Assembly: GCF_000378145.1 (NCBI RefSeq)
Contig: NZ_KB899279.1
Span: 233,064-297,063, forward strand
Direction: 5' to 3'
Source of the DNA: Saccharibacillus kuerlensis DSM 22868
GTDB taxonomy: Bacteria > Bacillota > Bacilli > Paenibacillales > Paenibacillaceae
Length of the DNA stretch: 64,000 nt
The notes beneath the pieces were generated by a model. The model was not told where the DNA came from, ran no database searches, and saw only the letters and a program-made list of their open reading frames with translations. Below are positions 16,216 to 23,646 of this stretch, in pieces (within the stretch, counting starts at the first letter, position 1; each line of letters begins with the position of its first letter). The position numbers and the translations under genes were made by a program.

Positions 16216-17190
16216 TCAGCGCGCCGGAGCAAAGTCCTTGACCGGCTCCATGATCCGTTCGATCTCTGTCAGTGTCTCTTCGCTTAGCTCAATGCCGGAC
16301 GCTGCGGCGTTTTCACTCACCTGCTGCGGGCGGCTGGCTCCGATAATGGCAGAGCTGACTCCCTTTTGGCGCAGCACCCAGGCCAAAGACAGTTGGGACA
16401 GCTTCAATCCCAGGCTGTCGGCAAGACCGTTCAATTCCTGTGTAACGGTCAGTACGTCATCGCGCATGTAGCTGTTGATGACCTGGTTGACGGAATTATC
16501 GGCGCCGCGCGTACCTTCAGCAGGCTTCTGGCCCGGCTTGTATTTGCCGGTCAAGATGCCCTGCGCAAGCGGCGAGAAGACGACTTGTCCCAGTCCGCCT
16601 TTCTCCGACGCCTGCAGCACTTCCTCTTCGATATAGCGCTCGAACAGGTTGTAGATCGGCTGGTTCGAAGCCAGCGGACGCAGGTTCCGGCGATCGGCAA
16701 TCTGCACCGCATCCGTGATCTGCGCGGCGCTCCATTCACTGACGCCGGCATACAGAATTTTGCCCTGCGCCGTCAAGTCGTCAAGCGCGCGCAGCGTTTC
16801 TTCAACCGGCGTGCTGCTGTCGTAACGATGGCAGAAGTACACATCGATGTAGTCGGTGCCCAGCCGCTTCAGACTGGCTTCGCACTGCTCCATAATATGC
16901 TTGCGCGACAAGCCGTAATCGTTGGGACCTTCACCCATTGGGAAGAAGACCTTGGTGCTCAGCACATAGCTGGAGCGCTCATATTTGCTCAGCGCGGCGC
17001 CCATCGCTTTCTCGCCTTCGCCGCGATTGTACGCATTGGCCGTATCAAAGAAATTGATGCCGTTCTCGAAAGCAGCTTCGATACATTCATCCGCCGCTTT
17101 CTGTTCAGCAGCCGTGCCGTAAGTCAGCCAGCTGCCTAGTCCAATCTCGCTCACTTTAAGGCCGGTACGGCCCAAATTCCGATATTTCAT
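16216..17190 (-). CDS. aldo/keto reductase (Kv-beta-like)
   Basis: 324-residue NADPH-dependent aldo/keto reductase of the potassium-channel-beta/YghZ type. The catalytic tetrad is visible: Asp in FFDTANAY, Tyr five residues on, Lys in LSTKVFF and His in VYFCHRYD. The C-terminal cofactor region SSAIIGASRPQQVSENA is intact. The start was set at the ATG at 17190, preceded by AAGGAGG, rather than the TTG just upstream. It is monocistronic: divergent from the FabH-like gene and followed by a terminator. Typical substrates are reactive aldehydes such as methylglyoxal, but specificity cannot be read here. Confidence 0.9.
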   Translation of the reverse strand: MKYRNLGRTGLKVSEIGLGSWLTYGTAAEQKAADECIEAAFENGINFFDTANAYNRGEGEKAMGAALSKYERSSYVLSTKVFFPMGEGPNDYGLSRKHIMEQCEASLKRLGTDYIDVYFCHRYDSSTPVEETLRALDDLTAQGKILYAGVSEWSAAQITDAVQIADRRNLRPLASNQPIYNLFERYIEEEVLQASEKGGLGQVVFSPLAQGILTGKYKPGQKPAEGTRGADNSVNQVINSYMRDDVLTVTQELNGLADSLGLKLSQLSLAWVLRQKGVSSAIIGASRPQQVSENAAASGIELSEETLTEIERIMEPVKDFAPAR

Positions 17191-17354
17191 CAATCTTTCC
17201 TCCTTGGATTAGCGAAATGTTCGATTGAGGTCCGCGGCGGCGTGCAGCCCATCCGCCGCACAGACCTTAAGTAATACTCGAATTTTCTCTTCGTGTTTTT
17301 CATATTTCTCTGTTCATATCTCTCTCTTCACATTTCTTTATTCATTAATCATTC

Positions 17355-17520
17355 GATTAAATATTAACGATTTAAACGAAAATTTGCAACCGCTTAAATA
17401 ACGGTTGCAGCCGTTAAAAAATAGACAAGCGCTGCTTAGAATAACAGTCACAGCCGCTTAAAACTGGATAAGCAGCTGCTTAAACCAATATTCGCAATCG
17501 CTCTCTCATCTGCTTAATGA
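17355..17520 (+). repeat. degenerate repeat around GCAGCCGCTTAAA
   Basis: Diverged copies of GCAGCCGCTTAAA-like units about 32 bases apart fill the gap between the divergent reductase and FabH-like genes. No gene or clear operator seen in 17191-17650. Confidence 0.5.
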
Positions 17521-17650
17521 CGAATCCTATAAATTCGCAGCTATATATAGGGCTTTTCTTCATTTCTTGCTTTTGGCAACCGATAATAAAGTGCTGGGCC
17601 TGCTTCTTGTGCAGCGTTCAGACAGATCTATAAAGGGAGAAGATAAGACG

Positions 17651-18670
17651 ATGCTGCAAACGCCTCAACTTTCCGTCACGATTCGAAGTACCGGTATGTA
17701 TCATCCTCAGGAACGATTCGACAACTCTTACTTTATCGACTACTTCATGACGCGCGACAACAACGATATCACCCGTCTTCTGGAGCACTTGGGCAAAGAA
17801 ACCCGCTATCTTAGCCGCAACAATCCCGACGAAAACTCCTTGACGATGGCCCAATTTGCGGCCGAGCAGGCCATTGAACGTTCGGGACTGCAGCCTTCAG
17901 ATATCGAAATGATCATGTTTATCTCCGATACCCCCGAGTATACTTATCCAACGAATGCCGTACTGCTGCACGAACGACTTCGAACACCGAACGCGCATCT
18001 TGTCTACGACATGAACGCCAATTGCATTGGGGCGATCTCTGCACTCGATCAGGCCTCCATCATGATGAAAGCCAAAGGAATCAAATATGCGCTGATTGCC
18101 GGCGGCGTTTCTGTCAGCAAAGCGGCGAGCGATAAGGAACCGATTATGTTTTCCGCATTTGCGGACGGCGGAGGCGCGCTTATTCTCGAATTGGGCGAAG
18201 CGGACGCGGAGCAAACGGGCTTTGTCGATGCCGACTTCTATACGGAATCAATTATTACGGATACGGCAATGTATCCGAATGTCGGCCATTCGCGTATGCT
18301 TGATGCCTCAATCCCGGAAGCGGAAAAAAGAGTCTACCATAAAGAAGTGGACGTCAGCTTCTTCTCCGCCAAGTGGCAGGGGCTTATCACCGGCCTGCTG
18401 GCCAAGCATGGACTGGCGCCAGGCGATGTGGATCACTTTATTTTCTCCCAGCTCTCGCTTGCCGAGAACTTGAAAACATTGAATCTGCTCGGCGTCGATC
18501 CTGGCAAACAAATCTACGTCGGCGACAAATACGGTTATACCGGCGTAACCGGTCCGATCTTCGCTCTGAACGAAGCGATGCAGGACGGACGCATCAAGCC
18601 GGGCGACAAGCTTGTAATCTGCTCGGTAGGACTAGGCTATGTGATGGGCGCCTGCCTATACCGATTCTGA
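17651..18670 (+). CDS. FabH-like (KAS III) enzyme with altered catalytic triad
   Basis: 339-residue thiolase-fold protein of the 3-oxoacyl-ACP synthase III family. The nucleophile Cys125 is present (NANCIGAIS). The catalytic His of FabH (PHQAN) is replaced by Ser266 (FSQLS), and the Asn of GNTSAA by Tyr296 (YGYTGVTGP). The glycine-rich C-terminus (SVGLGYVMGACLYRF) is normal. Without His and Asn the decarboxylative condensation is unlikely as written, so acyl transfer, hydrolysis or another chemistry is possible. The ATG at 17651 has GGGAGAAG upstream; the longer frame from 17567 does not. It stands alone, with no other fatty-acid or polyketide gene nearby. Confidence 0.82.
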   Translation: MLQTPQLSVTIRSTGMYHPQERFDNSYFIDYFMTRDNNDITRLLEHLGKETRYLSRNNPDENSLTMAQFAAEQAIERSGLQPSDIEMIMFISDTPEYTYPTNAVLLHERLRTPNAHLVYDMNANCIGAISALDQASIMMKAKGIKYALIAGGVSVSKAASDKEPIMFSAFADGGGALILELGEADAEQTGFVDADFYTESIITDTAMYPNVGHSRMLDASIPEAEKRVYHKEVDVSFFSAKWQGLITGLLAKHGLAPGDVDHFIFSQLSLAENLKTLNLLGVDPGKQIYVGDKYGYTGVTGPIFALNEAMQDGRIKPGDKLVICSVGLGYVMGACLYRF

Positions 18671-18688
18671 TCGAGCACGAACCGGCTT

Positions 18689-18835
18689 GATGAGGTGTGA
18701 TTCACTTGATCGCATACGTCCGGTTGATCATGTGTGATTCGCCTGGTCACATAGGGCAAGTTTGATCATGCGAACCTTCCCTGGTCTGGTTTGATCTGGT
18801 CTGGTTTGATCTGGTCTGGTTTGGTCTGGGCTCAT
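18689..18835 (+). repeat. tandem repeats of about 36 and 15 bp
   Basis: Two and a half copies of a 36-bp unit (TTGATCATGTGTGATTCGCC...) are followed by three copies of TGGTCTGGTTTGATC. Intergenic, no gene. Confidence 0.65.
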
Positions 18836-18894
18836 CTTTCACAATTCTCACTCTCCGCTGCTCAGCCTGCTGTTGTGCACAGTATCAACGGCAC

Positions 18895-18942
18895 AAAAAA
18901 GCTGTTCCGAATAACGCCCTCGGCGTCCGGAACAGCTTTTTT
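18895..18942 (+). terminator. bidirectional terminator
   Basis: AAAAAAGCTGTTCCG pairs with CGGAACAGCTTTTTT between the convergent FabH-like gene and the gene at 19018. Confidence 0.88.
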
Positions 18943-19017
18943 GATTTCGGCTTTAGGGCCTAATCTATTCACTCTGGTTTACACTGCTTTACTTTAGTTT
19001 ATTCTGGTTGCTCTATT

Positions 19018-19374
19018 TTACTTTACTTCATCCATGCTCTTCACAAGTATGCCGGAGAAATTTGTCTTCTCGGCGATTTTGCGAATTTGCAGACTCGTAA
19101 TGGCGGATTTCGATTCGACCATGTAGATCTTTTTGAATCCGAGTGTCATGTACATTTTGAACGCCTGCTCCAGCAGATCCAGCAGATCCTGCTTCACGGT
19201 AGCGAGCTCATGGGCGTTGACGACAAGCGTATACTCGCTCGACTGAATCTGGCTGCCTGCTTGCATGAATTGGAAGGCAAATCCTTCCGCATCACTCATC
19301 TGAAAGAAGCCGCCGACGGTTGCGATAAACAGCTTTTTGGTCTTGTCCACTTCGACATTGAATTTCTCTGTCAT
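19018..19374 (-). CDS. STAS/SpoIIAA-like small protein
   Basis: 118-residue soluble protein with alternating strands and helices: KLFIATVGGFFQMSDAEGF, EYTLVVNAHELATV, FKKIYMVESKSAITSLQIRKIA, FSGILVKS. This resembles SpoIIAA-like/STAS-fold proteins. The phosphorylatable Ser of true anti-anti-sigma factors cannot be picked out. The ATG at 19374 is preceded by GAGGAGA, which decided the start over the longer frame. It stands alone between the terminator at 18895 and degenerate DNA. Fold assignment is tentative. Confidence 0.6.
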   Translation of the reverse strand: MTEKFNVEVDKTKKLFIATVGGFFQMSDAEGFAFQFMQAGSQIQSSEYTLVVNAHELATVKQDLLDLLEQAFKMYMTLGFKKIYMVESKSAITSLQIRKIAEKTNFSGILVKSMDEVK

Positions 19375-19542
19375 GATTTCTCTCCTCGGTTCACTCGATT
19401 GGGAATCAGCCTTGAGGCTTTCCATCCTTATCCAGTATACCAGCAGGAATTTACGAACACCAGAGTCCCTTTCTTCTATTAAAAATGAAAATTACATATC
19501 CCGCGGAACACTCGCTTATGTGCGAACCCTTTTGAGCGGTCG

Positions 19543-19707
19543 CTACTGTTTACTGTTCGGGAACAGAAATTGATTGTCCACGTTCCATGCCTCTTCATCT
19601 GCCGGAAAATCGTAGAACAGCGGCCGCATCGGCGGAGTTCCTTTTTCATGCGCGGCCTGCATCAGCAAATTCTGTTCTTTCGATCGCTCGTTCCTTTTAT
19701 ATTCGCC
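19543..19707 (-). pseudogene. remnant of GH31 alpha-xylosidase
   Basis: On the minus strand one frame reads AAHEKGTPPMRPLFYDFPAD followed by EEAWNVDNQFLF, closely matching the conserved block near the active site of YicI-type GH31 alpha-xylosidases (GTPVMRPLFYDFPED...QYMFG). It begins abruptly after a stop and ends at TAG, about 55 codons in all. No ribosome site and no other GH31 segment nearby. It is a decayed scrap, notable because the window also holds a xylose-sensing operon. Confidence 0.8.
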
Positions 19708-19856
19708 CAATCATGTGTATACGTTTTTCCTCCAAAAGCCTGGTATGTTCAAAAATTTCATTTTACAATAAGATCAAGTTACAATAAGATCAAGTCAAAC
19801 GATCCGCATCTGTCTGCCGGATCCGTACATTCACATAATTGAACGGTGACGAAGAA

Positions 19857-19902
19857 CGTCTCACTCTTTCCCTTTTGTAGGGGAATCGAGTCGGGACGTT
19901 TT
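19857..19902 (+). terminator. hairpin with U-run in intergenic DNA
   Basis: AACGTCTCACTCTTTCCC pairs imperfectly with GGGGAATCGAGTCGGGACGTT and is followed by T7 on the plus strand. No intact plus-strand gene precedes it, so it may be left from a lost gene. Confidence 0.5.
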
Positions 19903-20144
19903 TTTATGCCGTAAATGCTCAACTTTTTTTAAGAAGGATTAAAAGAACAGGAGCGAAAGCGCAATGGCAAAGCAAAAAAGCTAAGCGAGAGAGACGAATG
20001 TGAAAAGGAGACTGGTGCGAAAAGAGTATGAATTAAAGACTAATTGAAGACTGATCAACAACGAATTGAGCGAATTTAAAGACAGTTCAAAGAGGAAAAA
20101 GGGAAACAAGCATGTGTGAAAATGCATATTAAGGAGGAAAAAAC

Positions 20145-20813
20145 ATGGATTTTGAACATGCACATCAGCTCTTTCTCGGCAATCATCTTAAGGCGCGTGC
20201 AGGTGAACGACGCGACCGCCTACAGCGTGGACACCGAGAAGCGGAGCAGCTTTTTTGTCGAAACGTCTGGTGGCCGCTGCGTCAAAATTTTGACGGACTG
20301 CATCCCGAATACGAGGTAACAGACTGGCGGGGATTAACTTACTTTTGCGATTTCGCCTGGATTACCTCATACGTCAAACTGATCATCGAGATTAAAGGTT
20401 TTGGTCCCCATGTGCAGGACATGGACCGCCGAAAATTTTGCCGTGAGTTGAACCGAGAGACGTTTCTGACCGCTATGGGCTTCCAGGTAATCTCGTTCGC
20501 TTACGACGATGTTTCCCAACGGCCGGAACTCTGCATGACGCTGCTGCGGATGGTATTAGGCCGGTATGCAAGTCAGAATGAGACAGATCGCCCTTCTTCC
20601 GCTGCCGATCGCGAAATTATCCGTCTAGCTTGTACCTTGGGGCGGCCAATCCGTCCGATCGACGTACGCAAACACTTGGGGATCAATTACCGGACGGCAG
20701 CCGAACTTCTGGACTCACTGTGCGAACGCCGAATCCTGAGCAGCGAAGCTGGCGTTCAGAATAAGAGAGTCGTGCGTTACTTACTCAGGGACGCGGCACT
20801 CGGTTACATTTGA
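20145..20813 (+). CDS. PD-(D/E)XK endonuclease-like / winged-helix protein
   Basis: 222 residues in two parts. Residues about 15-135 look like a VSR/DUF559-type PD-(D/E)XK nuclease: Asp in TYFCDFAWIT, then Glu-x-Lys in LIIEIKGFG, then FLTAMGFQVISFAYDDV. Residues about 155-222 look like a winged helix (RPIRPIDVRKHLGINYRTAAELLDSL). AAGGAGGAAAAAAC precedes the ATG, so the start is firm. It stands alone, flanked on both sides by decayed repeat DNA. Possible roles are DNA repair or sequence-specific cleavage; I know no characterised member. The nuclease call rests on the catalytic-residue pattern. Confidence 0.72.
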   Translation: MDFEHAHQLFLGNHLKARAGERRDRLQRGHREAEQLFCRNVWWPLRQNFDGLHPEYEVTDWRGLTYFCDFAWITSYVKLIIEIKGFGPHVQDMDRRKFCRELNRETFLTAMGFQVISFAYDDVSQRPELCMTLLRMVLGRYASQNETDRPSSAADREIIRLACTLGRPIRPIDVRKHLGINYRTAAELLDSLCERRILSSEAGVQNKRVVRYLLRDAALGYI

Positions 20814-20889
20814 GCACGGATGAATACGTTAAGCACGTTCGAGCATGCTAAGCACGGTTGAGCATGGTTAAGCACGGTTGGGCACGTTA
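20813..20889 (+). repeat. tandem repeat, about 19-bp period
   Basis: Four copies of GAGCACGGTTAAGCACGGTT-like units start at the stop codon of the preceding gene. Confidence 0.65.
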
Positions 20890-21000
20890 CTTTACGAAAT
20901 TATCCGAATCCCTCGTTTTGAAAATTGTAGGATCAGGAACAACGACCGTAATGGACGCGGTCTAAAGAAACTTTTTAAGCTAAAGGAATATCATTCCCCA

Positions 21001-21187
21001 AAATAAGTGCGTACATACAACTATTTAAGAAATAAACCGGCCAAAACCAAAAATAAGTGTGCTCATACAACTATTTCGCAGGAAAAGCGCAGAATCACCG
21101 TGAAACAAAGCAATTAGTTGTACCTACGCACTTATTTTTATCAAAACGACTTATTTATCAAAATTAATTGTATCTGTGCACTTATTC
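21001..21187 (+). repeat. 26-bp palindrome family, cluster B (four copies)
   Basis: Copies at 21001 and 21051 (AAATAAGTG-N8-CAACTATTT) and, in the opposite orientation, at 21112 and 21162. Spacings are 50, 61 and 50 bases, as in cluster A. Confidence 0.85.
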
Positions 21188-21366
21188 TCATTGAGAGCGT
21201 AAATCTAGAAGGTGAATTTAAAGAATGAACCTAAAAAGTAGACCCAAAGAGTACATCGCGAACCAAAAAGCAATATCGAAAAATCCGACTGAATGAATTT
21301 CAGATCAGAGCGGTTCGCAGACTGAGTGATAAACAGATGCTCTTGAAACAGTCAGCGAACACTGCA

Positions 21367-21432
21367 GCCTCACCTTTCAGCCTTACCTTTCAGCCTCACC
21401 TTTCAGCCTCACCTTTCAGCCTTACCTTTCAA
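21367..21432 (+). repeat. tandem repeat of CTCACCTTTCAGC
   Basis: About five 13-bp units, alternating CTCACCTTTCAGC and CTTACCTTTCAGC. An open frame spans them, but there is no ribosome site. Confidence 0.7.
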
Positions 21433-21469
21433 CTTTGCCTTACAGAGCCACTGCTCATCAAAAAACGCA

Positions 21470-21499
21470 AAAACGGACAGTCCGAAGACTGTCCGTTTT
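21470..21499 (+). terminator. bidirectional terminator
   Basis: AAAACGGACAGTC / GACTGTCCGTTTT with a 4-base loop. Lies between the PD-(D/E)XK gene and the convergent threonine synthase gene. Confidence 0.85.
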
Positions 21500-21566
21500 G
21501 CTATAGAGTCGATTCGCCGCGATGTTTCACCACATTGAATCTTAACCCAGCTTCCTCCGAAATACT

Positions 21567-21702
21567 TACCGAATTAAGCTGTTATCCAGCCGAAACATCT
21601 GGCCCAATCAAGCTCTTCTCCGGCCAAGACACCTACCGAATCAAGCTCTTCTCCGGCTGAAACACCTTACCGAGTCAAGCTGTCCTCCGGCTGAAGCACC
21701 GG
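21567..21702 (+). repeat. about 34-bp tandem repeat overlapping the thrC 3' end
   Basis: Four copies of a unit like ACCGAATCAAGCTCTTCTCC plus GGCTGAAACACCT. The last copy contains the stop and the final codons of threonine synthase, so the repeat seems to have been seeded from, or expanded out of, the gene end. Confidence 0.75.
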
Positions 21703-22884
21703 CACTTCGGCCGATACGGTATCCGGATACTTGATGCCGGCACCGGTATTCAATACGACGACACGCTCGCCTTCCGCGATCCAACCGGAAGCCCGCAGTG
21801 TACGTGCGGCAGCAAATACGGCCGCTCCTTCCGGGCAGACGAACGCGCCTTCAAGACGTGCAGTTGTGGCCTGCTCGCGCAGCAGCTCTTCGTCGCTGAT
21901 CGCGATGGCGCAGCCTTCCGTCTCGTACAGCGCTTCGAGCACGAGGAAGTCTCCCAGCGCTTTCGGCACGTTGATGCCGAACGCAATCGTCTCGGAATTC
22001 TCGAAGAATTCCGAGTCTTTCCTCTTTTCTTCCCAAGCTTTGACGATTGGGGCACAGCCTTCGGACTGCACGGCGACCAAACGAGGAAGTTTGCAATCCG
22101 CCGGAATCCAGCCGATCGTCTGAAGTTCCTTCAGCGCCTTGTGAATGCCGATCAGTCCTACACCGCCGCCGGTCGGATACAGAATGACGTCGGGCACATC
22201 CCAGCCGAACTGCTCAGCAATCTCGATTCCCATTGTCTTTTTGCCTTCGATCCGGTACGGCTCCTTAAGTGTGGAACCATCGAACAACCCGAATTCTTGT
22301 ACGGCACGGGCGACAATCTTACCTGCATCGCTGATCAGTCCATCGACCAGCACCAGATTGGCACCGGACACCGCGCATTCGTTGCGCGTAATCTTCGGCG
22401 CGTCCACCGGCATCACGATAGTCGAACGGATACCCGCACGGGCGGCATACAGTGCCCAAGCCGCTCCGGCATTCCCGTTGGTCGGCATGGCAAACTCTTC
22501 TACGCCGAGCTCTTTGGCACGCGAAACGCCGACTGCGGCACCCCGTGCCTTGAATGATCCGGTCGGAATAATGCCTTCATCCTTCATATACAAGTTCTCA
22601 ATTCCCATATCCGCTCCCAAGGTAGGAACAGGAATCAACGGAGTCATGCCTTCGCCGAGCGATACGACATTGGCTTCGCTCTGTACGGGCAGCAGCTCGT
22701 GATACCGCCACAGGTCGGGACGTCTTGCAGCGACATCTTCGCGCTTCACTTCTTGAGCGAGACGTTCCAGATCATAGTCGACGAGCAGTGGAGAGCCGCA
22801 GACACACAGCTGCTGAATCTGGGAAGCGTCGTATTTGGTATGACATTTTGGACAATGCAGATGCGAGAGGTAGCTGTACGTCAT
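21667..22884 (-). CDS. thrC: threonine synthase
   Basis: 405-residue PLP enzyme converting O-phosphohomoserine to threonine. An N-terminal zinc ribbon (CPKC near residue 11 and CVCG near 28) precedes the fold-type II core. The PLP lysine sits in PTGSFKARGA, and the phosphate-binding loop is YPTGGGVGLIG. Length is typical of the zinc-ribbon branch. The ATG is preceded by AAGGATG, and a good promoter is at 22967-22995. It is not next to hom or thrB, so it may be a second copy or a related ligand-specific paralogue. The C-terminal residues after about 395 come from the tandem repeat at 21567-21702. Confidence 0.88.
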   Translation of the reverse strand: MTYSYLSHLHCPKCHTKYDASQIQQLCVCGSPLLVDYDLERLAQEVKREDVAARRPDLWRYHELLPVQSEANVVSLGEGMTPLIPVPTLGADMGIENLYMKDEGIIPTGSFKARGAAVGVSRAKELGVEEFAMPTNGNAGAAWALYAARAGIRSTIVMPVDAPKITRNECAVSGANLVLVDGLISDAGKIVARAVQEFGLFDGSTLKEPYRIEGKKTMGIEIAEQFGWDVPDVILYPTGGGVGLIGIHKALKELQTIGWIPADCKLPRLVAVQSEGCAPIVKAWEEKRKDSEFFENSETIAFGINVPKALGDFLVLEALYETEGCAIAISDEELLREQATTARLEGAFVCPEGAAVFAAARTLRASGWIAEGERVVVLNTGAGIKYPDTVSAEVPVLQPEDSLTR

Positions 22885-22966
22885 AAAAGTTCATCCTTCC
22901 ATTCTCGTGCGTTCCAGACATCCGATTATTTGCAGCGGTATCCGTACGATTTTTTTATTCATAGTT

Positions 22967-22995
22967 ATTTTATCAGGAAACTCATTGATCTTCAA
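22967..22995 (-). promoter_or_regulatory. sigma-A-like promoter of thrC
   Basis: Minus strand TTGAAG, 17 bases, TAAAAT, about 80 bases before the start codon. No T-box-like structure was seen in the leader. Confidence 0.5.
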
Positions 22996-23031
22996 TTTCC
23001 GGAATCGGGCTTGTAACTGCCGGAACATGCA

Positions 23032-23068
23032 AAAAGCTCCGCTTCTCTCGAAAGAGATACGGAGCTTT
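23032..23068 (-). terminator. terminator after hypothetical gene 23107
   Basis: AAAGCTCCG...TCTCT / AGAGA..CGGAGCTTT hairpin, with a U-run on the minus strand from the AAAAAG at its left edge. Confidence 0.75.
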
Positions 23069-23106
23069 CACATTTACTATTTACTGTTTACCTTTTACAT
23101 TCACCT

Positions 23107-23529
23107 TTACGTTTCGCCCATTTCAGGAGAGCGCCGCTGATCTTTCAGCAGCGACTTTAACTTCCAGGCGCTGGCTTCCATGCTCCGTTCCGGATCGTGC
23201 ATGACATGCATAGAGAGCTTCGTTTCCGGTATGTCAGCAATGACCCTTTCCTTTTCTCGCGGCAGAGGGAGGACACTCGTACTGCGCTCCGGCTGCTCGG
23301 AAATCAGAATACGGGTACCGTCCGGCAGAACGCCGTATTCCCGAATCCAGCCTTCTTCTCGAACCGTGATTCGGCGTCCCGGCGTCACTTGGCGGCGTTT
23401 CACCTTCATCTCCGTCAGATCTGTACCCGGAAGTTTGGATCGAAATCCGGCTGTCTGCGGCCGAGACACCGGCTGAACCGGTATGATGCGCGGGATGTTC
23501 CCTGTGTTGTTGATCGGCATAATGGGCAT
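23107..23529 (-). CDS. hypothetical protein
   Basis: 140 residues, no signal peptide or membrane helix. Pro- and Arg-rich start (PINNTGNIPRIIPVQP), a central segment likely to form strands (GRRITVREEGWIREYGVLPDGTRILISE), and an acidic/basic C-terminus. AAGGAGG lies 10 bases before the ATG, and a terminator follows. It lies downstream of the chemoreceptor gene at 23647 with a 117-base gap and could be co-transcribed. Not recognised. Confidence 0.6.
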   Translation of the reverse strand: MPIMPINNTGNIPRIIPVQPVSRPQTAGFRSKLPGTDLTEMKVKRRQVTPGRRITVREEGWIREYGVLPDGTRILISEQPERSTSVLPLPREKERVIADIPETKLSMHVMHDPERSMEASAWKLKSLLKDQRRSPEMGET

Positions 23530-23646
23530 GATCGAGATTCCTCCTTGCGCGCCCTCATGCTTCGCAGGGTGTGAAGTTTGGAGGGCGGTGTTTTACAGCA
23601 AGTCTTAAATCCTAATTCTTGAATTTTGATTCTTGAGTTTTGAATC

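Noticed and set aside
21337..21660. 107-codon plus-strand frame before thrC
   Set aside because: Built from two tandem repeats and a terminator hairpin; no ribosome site.
22885..23030. Possible T-box or riboswitch in the thrC leader
   Set aside because: No specifier stem, conserved T-box sequence or antiterminator pair could be found; a plain promoter explains the region.
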